A DNA stretch of 64,000 nucleotides from Symbiodinium natans (GCA_905221605.1 CAJNDS010000546.1:622824-686823); one strand, 5' to 3'. Counted from the stretch's first letter, positions 47,399 through 57,229 are shown. Translations and numbers: made by a program. The notes: generated from the sequence alone by a model not told the origin.

Positions 47399-47483
47399 GG
47401 CTTGGGGGTCTGGGGCTTCGGGATTAGGGAGTCTGCTGGTCTAAGCTAAGGTTTATGTGGTCGAGGGCTTCGGGTTTTGCCAG

Positions 47484-47551
47484 GCTTGAATGGAGACGCC
47501 CAAGTAGTGGCGCAATCTCACGCAACCCCCAAGGCAAGAGAAACGCATTGA
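47484..47551 (+). CDS. Candidate terminal exon, short
   Basis: After TTCGGGTTTTGCCAG the frame reads LNGDAQVVAQSHATPKARET, then H and TGA. Confidence 0.3.
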
Positions 47552-47752
47552 AACCCTAAACCCTAAACCCGAAGCTTTTTGGTCTTCCTGGCTTTGGAGT
47601 TTACAGGGTTTAGTTTTTTTTTACTGAGATACACTTGAGTAAAGCTGGGACAATTTTGGTTTAGGTACATTGTTTACTAGTTTCATCAGTGGTATCCGTT
47701 GAGGTTTAGGGTTTAGGGTTGATGGGTTCCCTTGTTGTTTCCTTGGCTCTAG

Positions 47753-47838
47753 GTACGACTGCGCACACGGAGAGCAGCAAACATGCATACTTCGATTTCC
47801 ACATCATGTCGAGCCCACCCCAGCAATATCTCCCTTAA
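47753..47838 (+). CDS. Candidate terminal exon, product unknown
   Basis: A strong acceptor, GTTGTTTCCTTGGCTCTAG, precedes TTAHTESSKHAYFDFHIMSS, then PPQQYLP and TAA. Confidence 0.38.
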
Positions 47839-47930
47839 GCTTAAGATTGTAGGTTTAAGGTATAGGGTTTAGGGTTTAGGGTTTAGGGCTTGTTCTTCAG
47901 TGAGGGGGTTTCACGGGGGGGTACATGTAG

Positions 47931-48020
47931 CTAGGGAACCTGGGAGAAGCTTAGGGAGCCTTAGGGAGTAGTGGGGAACCTTGGGTTACATAACCCCCTT
48001 GAACCCCCGTCCCTTAAGAA
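47931..48020 (+). repeat. Dispersed repeat I, copy 2
   Basis: GGGAGAAGCTTAGGGAGCCT, TAGTGGGGAACCTTGGG and CCCTTGAACCCCCGTCCC parallel 5041-5135. Confidence 0.55.
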
Positions 48021-48157
48021 GCCTATGAGTCTACGACTACGTGGAAAAAGGGATTGGACTTCTATGGAAAAGCCATACTTGGTGAGCGACCCTTTGCAGC
48101 CATCTAGCTGCAATCAGTGCAGAAGTCGCATCCAGTGCTTCCCATCTTTGTATACTA

Positions 48158-48207
48158 GGGTTTAGGGTTTAGGGTTTAGGGTTTAGGGTTTAGAGTTTAG
48201 GGTTTAG
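48158..48207 (+). repeat. TTTAGGG array
   Basis: G-rich heptamers lead into an open island. Confidence 0.96.
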
Positions 48208-48456
48208 GCAACACACGGAAAGAAGTGCTTGCTTCCGCTGTCGACTGCAAGGCTTCCGACACATTCTGAGTTCCAAAATCGCAGCCAGCACCGCTGCAGG
48301 CTGCTCTTCCATGAGCTTGGCACAAGAATGGCGGAAGATTCGTCTGCATTGAGATTGACGGACGCACGGTTGCTCACGGTCAGTATGATGGCGCTGGAAG
48401 AAGTGCAAAGAACCCGACGTAAAGCCCCTCAAGTACAAAAACACCCTAAGCACTGA
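48208..48456 (+). CDS. Candidate coding island, product unknown
   Basis: A frame of about 80 codons is open from the array to TGA. It includes KKCLLPLSTARLPTHSEFQN and, near the end, ALRLTDARLLTVSMMALEEV then QRTRRKAPQVQK. The start could be the in-frame ATG at 48229 or an acceptor such as ACACGGAAAG. The opposite strand is open as well, so confidence is limited. Confidence 0.33.
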   Translation, partial: ATHGKKCLLPLSTARLPTHSEFQNRSQHRCRLLFHELGTRMAEDSSALRLTDARLLTVSMMALEEVQRTRRKAPQVQKHPKH

Positions 48457-48671
48457 ACCGAAAACCCTCAACCCTAAACCCAAAGTACGGGCCCCCTGAG
48501 ATTCCCGGAAGATTTCCTAATTAAGGTTCTCGAGAGTTCCCTCAGATGCCTCTCCAGGTTCACTAGCTACCACTTCGGGTTTCGGGTTTGGGGTGTAGGG
48601 TTTAGGGTGTAGGGTTCGGGGTTTAGGGGTTAGGGGTTTAGGGCTTAGGGCTTAGGGTTTAGGGCCAGCAG

Positions 48672-48758
48672 GTGGGCAGCTTGCACTACGATGTGGGCAG
48701 CGATGTGGCGAGGACTGTATGGTCGCACGGGCCGCTAGGCAGAGACCTTGGCGGTTGA
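48672..48758 (+). CDS. Candidate terminal exon, product unknown
   Basis: After GGGCCAGCAG the frame reads VGSLHYDVGSDVARTVWSHG, then PLGRDLGG and TGA. TTTAGGG-type sequence lies upstream and a (CA)n run downstream. Confidence 0.32.
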   Translation: MGSLHYDVGSDVARTVWSHGPLGRDLGG

Positions 48759-48763
48759 TCGGC

Positions 48764-48783
48764 ACACACACACACACACACAC
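48764..48783. repeat. (CA)n microsatellite
   Basis: CA dinucleotide run abutting element A. Confidence 0.95.
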
Positions 48784-48785
48784 CC

Positions 48786-48921
48786 TACTTGGAGGTTCAT
48801 GGGTACTTAATAACCCCAATCATAAGTCTACTTATAACCTACTTGGAGGCCTCAGGGGACTTAGGGGGGCTTGTAAGTACCGTTCTAAGTGGGGGGTATA
48901 AGTACCCCGAAGCTCCATGTA
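48786..48921. mobile_element. MITE-like element A, complete copy
   Basis: The ends are TACTTGGAGGTTCATGGGTA and TACCCCGAAGCTCCATGTA. An internal second TACTTGGAGG lies at 48840. Confidence 0.77.
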
Positions 48922-49512
48922 AACCCCTAACCCTAGCACCTAAACCCGGTGTTCCTCAATGTGCCAGCCACTCCGGGCCAGAACTCCACAGGGCTCTGTT
49001 TTGGAGCGGTTTAGGGTTTGGGGCTTAGGGTTAGGGTTTAGGGTTTAGGTTAGCTTCTGCAGACCCCTGGGAGGATCTAGGAAGTAGAGACCCACTGGAA
49101 AGGTTTTATATGCAAGCGATTCGGCGGCAGAAGCCCTAAATCAGTACCTTCAAGAACCTAGTATACAGTCAAGCACCCTTGGCCCAAAGACCTAGAGACC
49201 CAAATCCCTGTTCAAAGCCCCAAAGCCCCAAACCCCAAACCCCAAATCCTAGACCCCCTGACGCAAACACCCAAATCCCTTTGATTGATAAACCCAAATC
49301 CCTGGCCAAACGCCCTAAACCCTAAGCCCAAAAGCCCTAAAGCAAAAACCCCGAACCCTAAACCCTAGCCCCCACACCCTAAACCCAAGATCCCTGAAGC
49401 AAAAACCCCAAACCCTGTTGTTCACATTGCCTGAAGGTTGTGGATTTAGGGCCCCATGGCTGAGGGCTTAGGGTATAGGGTTGAGGGTTTAGGGCTTAGC
49501 ACCCTCAACCGT
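48922..49512. other. Degenerate C-rich heptamer field
   Basis: CCAAATCCC and AAACCCC derivatives occupy 49200-49420. No gene is supported. Confidence 0.6.
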
Positions 49513-49578
49513 ACCACGTGTGAGATCTTCCCACGCTCAACCGCTGAAGTTCTCGGAAACTCTGCTATCCTTAAATAG
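49513..49578 (+). CDS. Weak terminal exon candidate
   Basis: The frame reads TTCEIFPRSTAEVLGNSAIL, then K and TAG. The acceptor is not obvious. Confidence 0.2.
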   Translation, partial: TTCEIFPRSTAEVLGNSAILK

Positions 49579-49848
49579 AGCTGGTGTTTAGGGAATATTC
49601 CTCAAACTGCAACATGGCGCCGAATATGATGTAAGGAGTTTTGTCTAGTTCAGAGGCTTTCGCGTCCTTGGATTCACGACAAAGGTTCCTAATATCATAA
49701 GGTTCAGAGTTCAATGTTTTCATTTAGCTTCTAGTACTCTGGTAGTGGAGGCTTGCTTGCTGCAACGCCATACTCTTCCGAGCCCTAAACCCTAAACCCT
49801 AAACTCTAAAGCCGAATTAACCCCTAAACCTCAACCCCGGCCACCCAG

Positions 49849-49941
49849 GAAGGGGCAGACGAACAACTGGTGTCAGTGCGCAGGACGGACTCAAAGTGCA
49901 GTTTGTCCAAAGAAGGGCGAGTTAATACTCACAGACAGTAA
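49849..49941 (+). CDS. Candidate terminal exon, product unknown
   Basis: After CCCCGGCCACCCAG the frame reads EGADEQLVSVRRTDSKCSLS, then KEGRVNTHRQ and TAA. Confidence 0.35.
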   Translation, partial: EGADEQLVSVRRTDSKCSLSKEGRVNTHRQ

Positions 49942-50019
49942 GCCTGTAAGCAATTTGGGCCCTAAACCCTAAAGCCTGAGGGCTCTACACTCTGCACGCT
50001 GCGAAGTAAACGCTTCGAC

Positions 50020-50177
50020 CCCAAACCCCAAACCCTAAACCGCAAACCCCAAATCCTAAACCCCAAATCCCAAACCCCACACCCCAAACCCCAAACCCCA
50101 AACCCCAAACCCCACACCCTAAACCCTAAACCCTAAACCCTAAACCCTAAACCCTAAACCCTAAACCCTAAACCCTA
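50020..50177 (-). repeat. (CCCCAAA)n and CCCTAAA array
   Basis: Variant then perfect heptamers end five bases before a CAG acceptor. Confidence 0.97.
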
Positions 50178-50181
50178 GCAG

Positions 50182-51198
50182 GAGTGAAAACGCACGAACA
50201 GTGCGACCTCCTCTCGCTGCCAGACACGAAAACCACCGTGGCGCTCTTCAAGACCGCTTTTCTGGGTTTAGGGTTTAGGGTTTAGGGCTTAGGGTTTAGG
50301 GTTTAGGGTTTAGGGTTTAGGGTTTAGGGTTTAGGGGTTAGGGGTTTAGGGTTTAGGGTTTAGGATTTAGGGTTTAGGGTTTAGGGTTTAGGGGTTTAGG
50401 GTTTAGGATTTAGGGTTTAGGATTTAGGGGTTTAGGGGGTTTTGGGGTTTTGGGTTTAGGGGTTTAGGGGTTTAGGGGTTTAGGGTTTAGGGTTTAGGGT
50501 TCAGGGTTTAGGGTTTAGGGGTATGTGGCTTACGGGTTTAGGGGTTTAGGGGTTCGCGTTTAGGGTTTAGGGGTTGTTGGGGTGCTTGGTGTTAAGGGGT
50601 CCAGGTTCTAGCTCTTCGGGGTTGAGGGGTTAGGATGTACCCCCCCCCTCCCTTTCAACAATGATAGAGCGTTTCCCCTCTCAGCATGACATTCCTCCAT
50701 GTGTTCGGGGGATGCGGGGAAGTGGATGTTGAGCCTTGGCAAGTTTCAGGTGGGTAGTTTCAACACATACTCCGCACATAGCCCATAGTGCCCAGCACTA
50801 TAAGGATGCCTCAAATAAAGTACCCCTGGGAGCTCCCTTCCTGCGTTCCTCAAGCTTCACCCCCAAACAAACCAAAGCCCTAAATCCTAAACCCTCTCTC
50901 TCTCTCTCTCTCTGTTGAGGGCTCCTTTGTGGTTCTTTTACCTTGACCTTAGATCCCTGACCCTTTTGGGGTTCTGTTTCTCTAGAAGGCACCTGGAAGT
51001 TGTAGTTTAAGTCAAGTGCAAAAAGAGAAGGGTGTTGGAGCCTATAACGCAAAGCCCCAAAACCCAAAACTCCAAGCAAAGCTCGCTGGGAGACTGGACA
51101 AGCAAGTCTTGGAAAGCCCTCTGCCAGGACCCTCTCCCCCCCAGAGTGCTGCACCATTGGTACCTGGCTCCAGGCCTACTTGGACCATCCGGTTGTGG
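50182..51198 (+). CDS. Exon chain 9: two phase-matched exons, product unknown
   Basis: Exon 50182-50265 after AACCCTAGCAG reads VKTHEQCDLLSLPDTKTTVA, then LFKTAFL, and ends G|GTTTAGGG. Exon 51145-51198 after CCCTCTCCCCCCCAG supplies two bases and reads CCTIGTWLQAYLDHPVV, ending G|GTTTAGGG. The intron carries a long TTTAGGG array at its 5' end and repeat H inside. The family is unknown. Confidence 0.43.
50266..50580 (+). repeat. Long mixed TTTAGGG/TTTAGGGG array
   Basis: It starts at the donor of exon 50182-50265. Confidence 0.97.
50893..50914. repeat. (CT)n microsatellite
   Basis: CTCTCT run of about 10 units. Confidence 0.95.
50925..51012. repeat. Dispersed repeat H, diverged copy 3
   Basis: TTTGTGGTTCTTTTACC, CCTTAGATCCCTGACCC and TTTTGGGGTTCTG correspond to 26371 and 57617. 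Confidence 0.5.
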
Positions 51199-51270
51199 GT
51201 TTAGGGTTTAGGGTTTAGGGTTTAGGGTTTAGGGTTTAGGGTTTAGGGTTGTGGGTTGTGGGTTTCGGGA
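51199..51270 (+). repeat. TTTAGGG array
   Basis: It begins at the exon 51145-51198 donor. Confidence 0.97.
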
Positions 51271-51312
51271 GGGAGGGAGGGGGAGTTTGGGCTGAGGTTC
51301 GGGCTTAGGCAG

Positions 51313-51560
51313 GCCCTAAACCCTAAACCCTAAACCCTCAACCCTCAACCCTCAACCCTAAACCCTAAACCCTAAACCCTAAACCCTCAGGTATTCACAC
51401 ACCTAAACCCCAAGCCCAAATCCCCAGGCCCGAAGTTCGAAACTCTAAAACCCTAAACCCTAAACCCTAAAACCCTAAAACCCTAAACCCTAAACCCTAA
51501 ACCCTAAACCCTAAACCCTAAAACCCTAAAACCCTAAAACCCTGACCCTAAACCCTAAAC
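51313..51560 (-). repeat. CCCTAAA, CCCTCAA and (CCCTAAAA)n array
   Basis: C-rich arrays of mixed type lie upstream of exon 51582. Confidence 0.96.
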
Positions 51561-51581
51561 CCCCTCCCCTCGGTTCTGCAG

Positions 51582-51643
51582 GGATTTGGGCCCCTCCGTC
51601 CAGACTCCCGGCCTGCATCGATTGACCACACCGCCATCGTAGG
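51582..51643 (+). CDS. Candidate exon, product unknown
   Basis: A very strong acceptor, CCCCTCGGTTCTGCAG, precedes GFGPLRPDSRPASIDHTAIV, which ends GG|GTTCAGGG. Confidence 0.4.
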
Positions 51644-52155
51644 GTTCAGGGTTTAGGGTGTGGGGTTTAGGGTTTAGGGTTTAGGGTTGTTAAGGGGCTT
51701 TTGGTTTTGTTGTGCTTTTTGGGCGTTTAGGGTTGAGAGTTGTTAAGGGCTGAGAGAATCAGGGGTCAGGGTATAGGGTAGGGTCGATGACACCCTCCTC
51801 ACCATCCCCTACCCCAATAAAGGGCCCGACGATGGCTCAAGGGAGCTTTTCTGAGAGGCGTGTATCTTGGGGCAACGTGGCAATTCGCAGGGTGGTTTGG
51901 GGGCTCAGAGTTCCCGACCCTACACTTTAAGCCATAAATCATAAACCCTAAACTCTCAACCCTAAACCCTGAACCCTAAACTCTAAAGCCCTAGACTCCA
52001 TGTGGCCACCAAGTTACGAGCCCATGCATCCCACCCCCCCCCCCCCCCCCAAAACCTGAATGCGAAAGACCTGTCCATAGGAGTCTTTTCGAGCTTTGTT
52101 TGTGCCAAACCCACAGGAAGGCCTTGTTTGTAGGGTTTAGGGCTTAGGCTTTAGG
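51644..52155. other. Degenerate heptamers and unique stretch
   Basis: It includes a C17 tract (52034-52050) and degenerate CCCTAAA (51920-51990). No exon is supported. Confidence 0.5.
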
Positions 52156-52159
52156 GGCT

Positions 52160-52277
52160 CACTTGGAGGTGCAGGGTACTTATAACCTAAATAGTTCCTG
52201 CGCTTATACCCACCTTAACTGGGTGATTCGTGCAGTTATGACTGGGATATGAAATACCCTGTCTGAACCTTCAAGTC
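52160..52277. mobile_element. MITE-like element A, diverged copy
   Basis: The ends are CACTTGGAGGTGCAGGGTAC and CCCTGTCTGAACCTTCAAGT, with the GGTGATTCGTGCAGTTATGA core. Confidence 0.72.
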
Positions 52278-52455
52278 GTGTTTCAGTTAAGGTTGCAATC
52301 CTACGTGTAATCCCCATAAATTGGCTCCCCCGAGTGTATGTTGGCTGGGCAGTTCCTAGCAGTCCTGGAACATTCAAGTAAACGGTTACCCAGACCTCGA
52401 GAGCCTCCAGAAAGTAGATGCCTCGTCACGGGCTCCTATACTCCTCAATCCTCAG

Positions 52456-52596
52456 ATCGGCCACGCTGAATCCCAGATCATCGCCGTGTCATCCTTCAAG
52501 GGGCTTTCCTTTCGGGTCTCCTTTGAGAGGGGCGGGGTGGGGTTTCCTGCAGGTGCCTCGTTGATTAAAGGGGTTTCCTGTGAGGATTTCATGTAG
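52456..52596 (+). CDS. Candidate terminal exon of 46 codons, product unknown
   Basis: After CTCCTCAATCCTCAG the frame reads IGHAESQIIAVSSFKGLSFR, then VSFERGGVGFPAGASLIKGV and SCEDFM, to TAG. A perfect CCCTAAA array begins 50 bases later. No family is recognised. Confidence 0.4.
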   Translation: MGHAESQIIAVSSFKGLSFRVSFERGGVGFPAGASLIKGVSCEDFM

Positions 52597-52647
52597 GATG
52601 GACCCATGGGGGCTGGTCCCCCGTGCCTCTAAGGGTACGTACGTGGT

Positions 52648-52771
52648 CCCTAAACCCTAAACCCTAAACCCTAAACCCTAAACCCTAAACCCTAAACCCT
52701 AAACCCTAAACCCTAAACCCTAAACCCTAAACCCTAAACCCTAAACCCTAAACCCTAAACCCTAAACCCTA
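52648..52771 (-). repeat. Long perfect CCCTAAA array
   Basis: About 17 heptamers. The stretch 52772-52915 following is unique, with no gene. Confidence 0.98.
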
Positions 52772-52918
52772 ACCTTCTTTAAGGGGTTTTGAAGCAAGGG
52801 CCTTTGGGGTCGAATATGGTATACCAGGGGGTATCTTCGGGTTACCCCAATGAAGGGGGCCATAGTCAGGGACCCAGTAACTACCCTGAGAGGTGCCTTT
52901 TTTACTGCGTGGGCTTGA

Positions 52919-53016
52919 GGTTTAGGGTTTAGGGTCTAGGGTCTAGGGTTTAGGGCTTAGGGGTTTAGGGGTTTAGGGGTTTAGGGGTTTAGGGTTTAGG
53001 GTTTAGGGTTTAGGGA
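52919..53016 (+). repeat. TTTAGGG/TTTAGGGG array
   Basis: Mixed units. The island 53017-53110 following has weak open frames only. Confidence 0.96.
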
Positions 53017-53149
53017 GGGGCTGCATCCCCAGGATTGGCTGCTGCGAAGCAACGCCACCCTGGCAGCTTGACTTGCGATTTCTGCTGCCTCTCGCTCCGT
53101 TAGGTCCTGCGGTTCGGGTAGTCGGGTTCAGGGTTTAGAGTTTGGGGTT

Positions 53150-53410
53150 TGGGGTTTGGGGTTTAGGGTTCAAAGAGCCCAATATCCCTCAATTAAGGAA
53201 TATACTTTAATCTATATAGGGATCCTTAATATGATTATCAAGGGATTCAGGCTTGTATCCCTAAGGTTGTACCCCTAAAGGTTCCCCCCAAAATATACTC
53301 CTGACATGGCCCTTATATTCCCTTAAGGGTCCTTAAGTAGGGACCCCAAAAGCCCAGGGTACAACCTTAAGGGTCCAAGGTAGAACCCCTAGAGGTGAGA
53401 TTAGGGCTAG
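53150..53410. other. Unique A/T- and C-rich stretch with internal inverted segments
   Basis: Motifs such as GTTGTACCCCTAAAGG and its complement-like GGGTACAACCTTAAGG (53268 and 53358) are inverted relative to one another, suggesting another palindromic element. No gene. Confidence 0.4.
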
Positions 53411-53411
53411 A

Positions 53412-53518
53412 CGTGGGGGATCGGGGCGGGGCACTTAGTGAGTCGGGTTGCAAGTGCCTTAATTGGGTGGTTAGAAGGTTGTTCTAACCACTTACTAAGG
53501 TCCCTGATCCTTTAAGTA
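53412..53518. mobile_element. MITE-like element B, complete copy
   Basis: The ends are GGGGATCGGGGCGGGGCACT and CCCTGATCCTTTAAGTA. The core is AGTGCCTTAATTGGGTGG. Confidence 0.72.
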
Positions 53519-53708
53519 AGGTTAGTTGAGGGCTAGGGCTCAGGGTTGGATAGACGCACGTCCAGACGCCGGCCCGAAGAAAGAACCCAACGCAGAGAGT
53601 AAACAACTGTTTAGGGTTTAGGGTTTGCTCTTTCAACCTTGCATGAAAGACCATTCCTCCTGCGTCTCGGCTGCCTTTTGTGTCGCGGCCTTGTGGACCT
53701 TCGCGATA

Positions 53709-53820
53709 CTAGGACCCAGAGTAGGCCCTTATTCTCTTTTTTAGGGTTTGGGTTCCCTTAGAAACCCCTTCAAACCAAAAAGGGTACCCTTTTTACTCCT
53801 AACCAGGTTACTTTTGGGCC
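53709..53820. mobile_element. MITE-like element C, complete copy
   Basis: The left end is CTAGGACCCAGAGTAGGCCC and the right end AGGTTACTTTTGGGCC. The core is AAACCAAAAAGGGTACCCTT. It directly follows an open island (53651-53709, HSSCVSAAFCVAALWTFAIL). Confidence 0.78.
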
Positions 53821-53879
53821 ACCCTAAACCCTGAACCCTACGCCCTAAACCCGACACCCTTGAATGTTCCTAGGTTACT

Positions 53880-53953
53880 CTCGGCCCTAAACCCTAAACC
53901 CTAAACCCTAAATCCTAAACCCTAAACCCTAAACCCTAAACCCTAAACCCTAA
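53880..53953 (-). repeat. CCCTAAA array
   Basis: This C-rich array lies upstream of exon 53970. Confidence 0.97.
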
Positions 53954-53969
53954 TGGGATAGGTATCCAG

Positions 53970-54779
53970 CCCGTAGCACTGAAGGTGGGCCTCTCATGCC
54001 AAGGCCTGTTGCTTGAAAACCGTCAGGTTCTCTAAAAGCCCTAAACCCGAAACCCTGACCTCCACGTTCGGACCTTAGGTTTTCGGGTTTTGGGGTTTAG
54101 GCTTTAGGGTTTAGGGTTTAGGGTGGAGGCCCCTACACCCTGAGCCTCTAAGATCCTGAGCCCCGCCATGCTGGCAGTTTTAGGGTTTAGGGTTTAGGGT
54201 TTAGGGTTTAGGGTTTAGGGTTTAGGGTTTAGGGTTTAGGGTTTAGGGTTTAGGGTTTAGGGTTTAGGGATCTTCGTTTCAGGAGCTGAAGGGCACCGGG
54301 CGGCGGCTTGTGTGCAAGTCCTCTGACCTCAGGTCGGCGTATCGACAGATTGGAGTCTGCAAGGAGGTCACCTAGGGTTTGGGGTTTAGGGTTTGGGGTT
54401 TAGGGTTTAGGGTTTAAGTAGAGTTATAAGGGCCCTAAATTGGGTTATAAGGACCCTAAGTTAGGTTATAAGTCCCTTAACTACAGTTAGTATAGTAAGG
54501 GGGCCCCACCCTGTAGTTGCTTCCCGGATTTGTACCTACAAATCCAGCGACTGGCTCGCCCGCGTTGTTTCGTCTGCGCGCTCTTCCTTTTGGCGCCTCG
54601 GCGTCCTTTCCAGTGCGCCGAGGCCATTAAATGCGCGGGCGCACGCCGCAAGGGTTTAGGGTTAAGGGTTTAGGGTATAGGGTTATCTTGGACGAGTTCC
54701 TTCGATGATTTCATCTGCGTATGCCTGGAGGGCTGCGCCGAAAGAGACAGACAAGGCCGCCCTTGGGGCCGGACCCTAA
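53970..54779 (+). CDS. Exon chain 10: reverse-transcriptase-like fragment
   Basis: The exons are 53970-54026 (PVALKVGLSCQGLLLENRQ, ends CAG|GTTCTC), 54283-54366 (after ATCTTCGTTTCAG; ELKGTGRRLVCKSSDLRSAY, then RQIGVCKE, ends GAG|GTCACC), 54614-54653 (after CGTCCTTTCCAG; CAEAIKCAGARRK) and 54697-54779 (after CTTGGACGAG; PSMISSAYAWRAAPKETDKA). All junctions keep phase (0, 0, 1/2). DLRSAYRQIGV resembles the first catalytic aspartate motif of reverse transcriptases (D-x-x-x-AY-x-Q), as in retroelement polyproteins. The next catalytic box (YxDD) is not seen, so this is a fragment, or the rest lies further on and is unrecognised. A TTTAGGG array (54180-54268) lies in the first intron. Confidence 0.45.
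54180..54268 (+). repeat. Perfect TTTAGGG array
   Basis: About 12 heptamers sit 14 bases before the acceptor of exon 54283. Confidence 0.98.
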
Positions 54780-54810
54780 ACCCTCGCCCTCCTCACTTTA
54801 AGGACCCAAG

Positions 54811-54908
54811 GGTTTAGGGTTTAGGGGTTTAGGGTTTAGGGTTTAGGGTTTATAGGGTTTATAGGGTTTAGGGTTTAGGGTTTAGCGTTTAGGGGTTTAG
54901 GGTTTGGG
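54811..54908 (+). repeat. TTTAGGG/TTTATAGGG array
   Basis: Mixed G-rich units upstream of exon 54929. Confidence 0.96.
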
Positions 54909-54928
54909 GTTGCACCTGGACCTCTGAG

Positions 54929-56013
54929 GTTTCCACCTTCAACATCGGCAACCGCACTTGCTATGAGCTCCTGGGTTGCACTGCCATAGGGTTTAGGGTT
55001 TAGGGTTTAGGGTTTAGGGTTTAGGGTTTAGGGTTTAGTTAGCCCTGATCTTCCCAGTAGACCTTCGTCGTACTGTGAACATACTTGATCTCGAGAAAAG
55101 TTGAAGCATGTGGGTTGTTGGAGTAGTAAGAAAATCACCCTCGAAGCCCTAAACCCTAAACCCTACACACACATAAAGCCAAAAACCCTAAACTCTAAAC
55201 CCAAGAGTGATTCCAGTTAACAAACAAAACCTAAACCCTAAACCCTCAACTTGCAGCTAGTGAGGTTAACCATGAACCTTTTTAGCTGCCATTTTAAAAA
55301 AATAGAGATGCCAACTTCTTGGTTACTTTTGGGTTTGGGTGCGGGGGGGGGGGGGTTGCCGGGGGCGAACTCGCGGGGGTTGGGGGTTGAGTGTTGAGTG
55401 TTTCGAGTTTAGCGCTTGGGGTGAGCGTCTAGGGGTTTGTGGGCTTTAGGTGCTGGGGTTGCGGTCTTTATAATATTATGTGTTCTGTATCCGCTTAGTG
55501 AGGAAGCAAAGGCTACTCCCGGTGAACCCCAGGAAGGGTCTAGAAAGCATAAGCATGTAGCAGTACAGGGCTGCAGGTTTAGGGCGGGGGGGGGGGGGGG
55601 CGTTACTTTGTAGATCCTCTAAAGCCTTTTGCTCCTAAACCCTAACACCCTGAAGCTCTCTTGGCCTGAACCCCTAAACCTTAAACTCTAACCCCTTGAA
55701 AGAGAGAAACGAGCTGACGAGGTGGGCCTCGTACCACCCGGGGGACTGGTTCACCATGATCTCGGCCCTTCTGACGCATAAGGTTTAGGGCGGTTTAGGG
55801 TTTAGTGTTTAGGGTTTAGGATTCAGGGTTTAGGGGTTTAGGCTCAGGGTCGTTTTAACGGGTTTGGGTTTTGAGCTTAGGATTTGGGACTTAGAGTTTA
55901 GGGCTAGAGGTTGACAAGGCCCCCCTCCCCCTTGCGCCCTTGCGTTGAGCAGTTGACAGGCTCAGCACGATGTAATTTGGGGGGGTTCGCGAAATTAGGC
56001 TTTAGGGTTAGGG

Positions 56014-56056
<43 letters not shown>

Positions 56057-57082
56057 GTGGGGAAAGTGTGTAAAAAAATCTGTCGAATGCCGGGCATATT
56101 CGGGGTCCCCTCTAGGCTGAATGTCCATGCCTTCCCACTCTAAGATACTCCTTGCTTAGGGTTTTGGGTTTTGGGGTTTAGGGTGAACCATAGGCATGCA
56201 GGAAGATATACGCAATCTTGCTCATGGGAATTTCAGAGAACACTTTTCGGGACTTGGGGGGCTAGGCGTTGAAGGCTTGGGGCTTTGGAAGCTGTACGTA
56301 GGTGTTTTGGTCTTGGGGGGGGATTGTAGAGTCTCGCCTTACCCCACTTCAGGTTTTGGGTGTGTTTTTGAGTCTCTTCTAGACTTGCTTCAGGTTTCGG
56401 ATCTTGGGGACGGAAAAGTCGAATCTGGACCCACTTATTTTGGGGATTGGCAGAGTCTCTTGAAGACCCACATCAGGTTTTGTGAGCTCTAAACCCTAAA
56501 CCCTAAATCCTAAACCCGCCTGTTTGTTGCTGTTTTTCCCCCCCTTCGGTGTGGGGTTGTTAGATTTCAAACTCAACTCTTCTCCTCGCCCGGAACTCTT
56601 CTCCTCGCCCCGAACTCTTCTCCTCGCCCGGTCTACTCCTAGACACTCCCTGGAGTGCCCAACCCCAGAGACTCCCTGGAGTGCCCCAACCCCAGAAACT
56701 CCCTGGAGTGCCCTCCAGCAGTGCCCAACCCCAGAGTCTCCCTGGAGTGCCCAACCCCAATTGCAAGCAAAAACTAAGAAGGCGTATTTGACTCAATCTT
56801 TGTTTGAACATCTTCTTTGCGCTCTTTCCTTTTAACGAGGAGCAAGGTGGGGATGTTCGAAGTAAAATAACCCGAAACCCTAAACCCTAAACGCCTGTTT
56901 GTTGCTGTTTTGTTTGTTTTTTTGGGCCGGGGGGGGGGGGGGGGGGGGTGGATCCGGGAGTTTCTTCTTGATTCACTGAGGACAACTGGAGCTTGGACGC
57001 CAAAGGAGTTCCCTGCACCTACGAGGACAAGTTCAACGCTGTCTTCAGGCGGACCTTGGGATGTTTCCCCCCCTTTTTATAG
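54929..57082 (+). CDS. Exon chain 11: three phase-matched exons, product unknown
   Basis: Exon 54929-54990 after CTGGACCTCTGAG reads VSTFNIGNRTCYELLGCTAI and ends GG|GTTTAGGG. Exon 55707-55782 after CTTGAAAGAGAG adds one base and reads NELTRWASYHPGDWFTMISA, then LLTHK, ending AAG|GTTTAGG. Exon 56981-57082 after CTTGATTCACTGAG is in phase and reads DNWSLDAKGVPCTYEDKFNA, then VFRRTLGCFPPFL and TAG. Its last codons overlap an element F end (TTGGGATGTTTCCCC), so a mobile element may supply the stop. The second gap is long (1.2 kb) and holds a G38 tract and minisatellites. The family is unknown. Confidence 0.42.
54991..55037 (+). repeat. TTTAGGG array
   Basis: It starts at the donor of exon 54929-54990. 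Confidence 0.97.
55040..55690. other. Intron-like interior with unique islands
   Basis: On the minus strand 55045-55140 is open (FEGDFLTTPTTHMLQLFSRS) but lacks splice support. G tracts lie at 55344-55354 and 55587-55600. Confidence 0.45.
56016..56053. repeat. Poly-G tract, 38 nt
   Basis: The longest homopolymer in the window. ORFs spanning it (55911-56120, minus 55904-56128) are artefacts. Confidence 0.95.
56196..56500 (+). other. Open frame over a degenerate 60-70-bp repeat
   Basis: The 98-codon ORF (MQEDIRNLAHGNFREHFSGL) crosses roughly three diverged units ending CTTCAGGTTT. Whether it is coding is unclear. Confidence 0.3.
56505..56910. repeat. Direct repeats flanking the minisatellites
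   Basis: AAACCCGCCTGTTTGTTGCT (56511) recurs as AAACGCCTGTTTGTTGCTGT (56887), about 375 bp apart. Confidence 0.7.
56573..56760. repeat. Two adjoining minisatellites
   Basis: About three copies of a 22-bp unit (CTTCTCCTCGCCCGGAACT) are followed by about four copies of a roughly 27-bp unit (CCCAGAGACTCCCTGGAGTG plus CCCAAC). Confidence 0.92.
56928..56948. repeat. Poly-G tract
   Basis: G run of about 20, thirty bases before an acceptor. Confidence 0.93.
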
Positions 57083-57111
57083 GGAATGTAGGGTTTAGTG
57101 TTTAGGGTTTA

Positions 57112-57218
57112 GGGATGCTCCCCCTTGTACAATCAGTCCTTACTCGGGATTGGGGGGGGGGGGGGGGGTATCAGTAGTCCCTATTAAGGGCTCTAAGTAT
57201 ACAGGGGGACATCCCAAG
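57112..57218. mobile_element. MITE-like element F, copy 2
   Basis: The left end is GGGATGCTCCCCCTTGTACA and the right end GTATACAGGGGGACATCCCA, clear inverted repeats. A G17 run occupies the centre (57152-57168). Confidence 0.75.
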
Positions 57219-57229
57219 GCGAACTCTGT

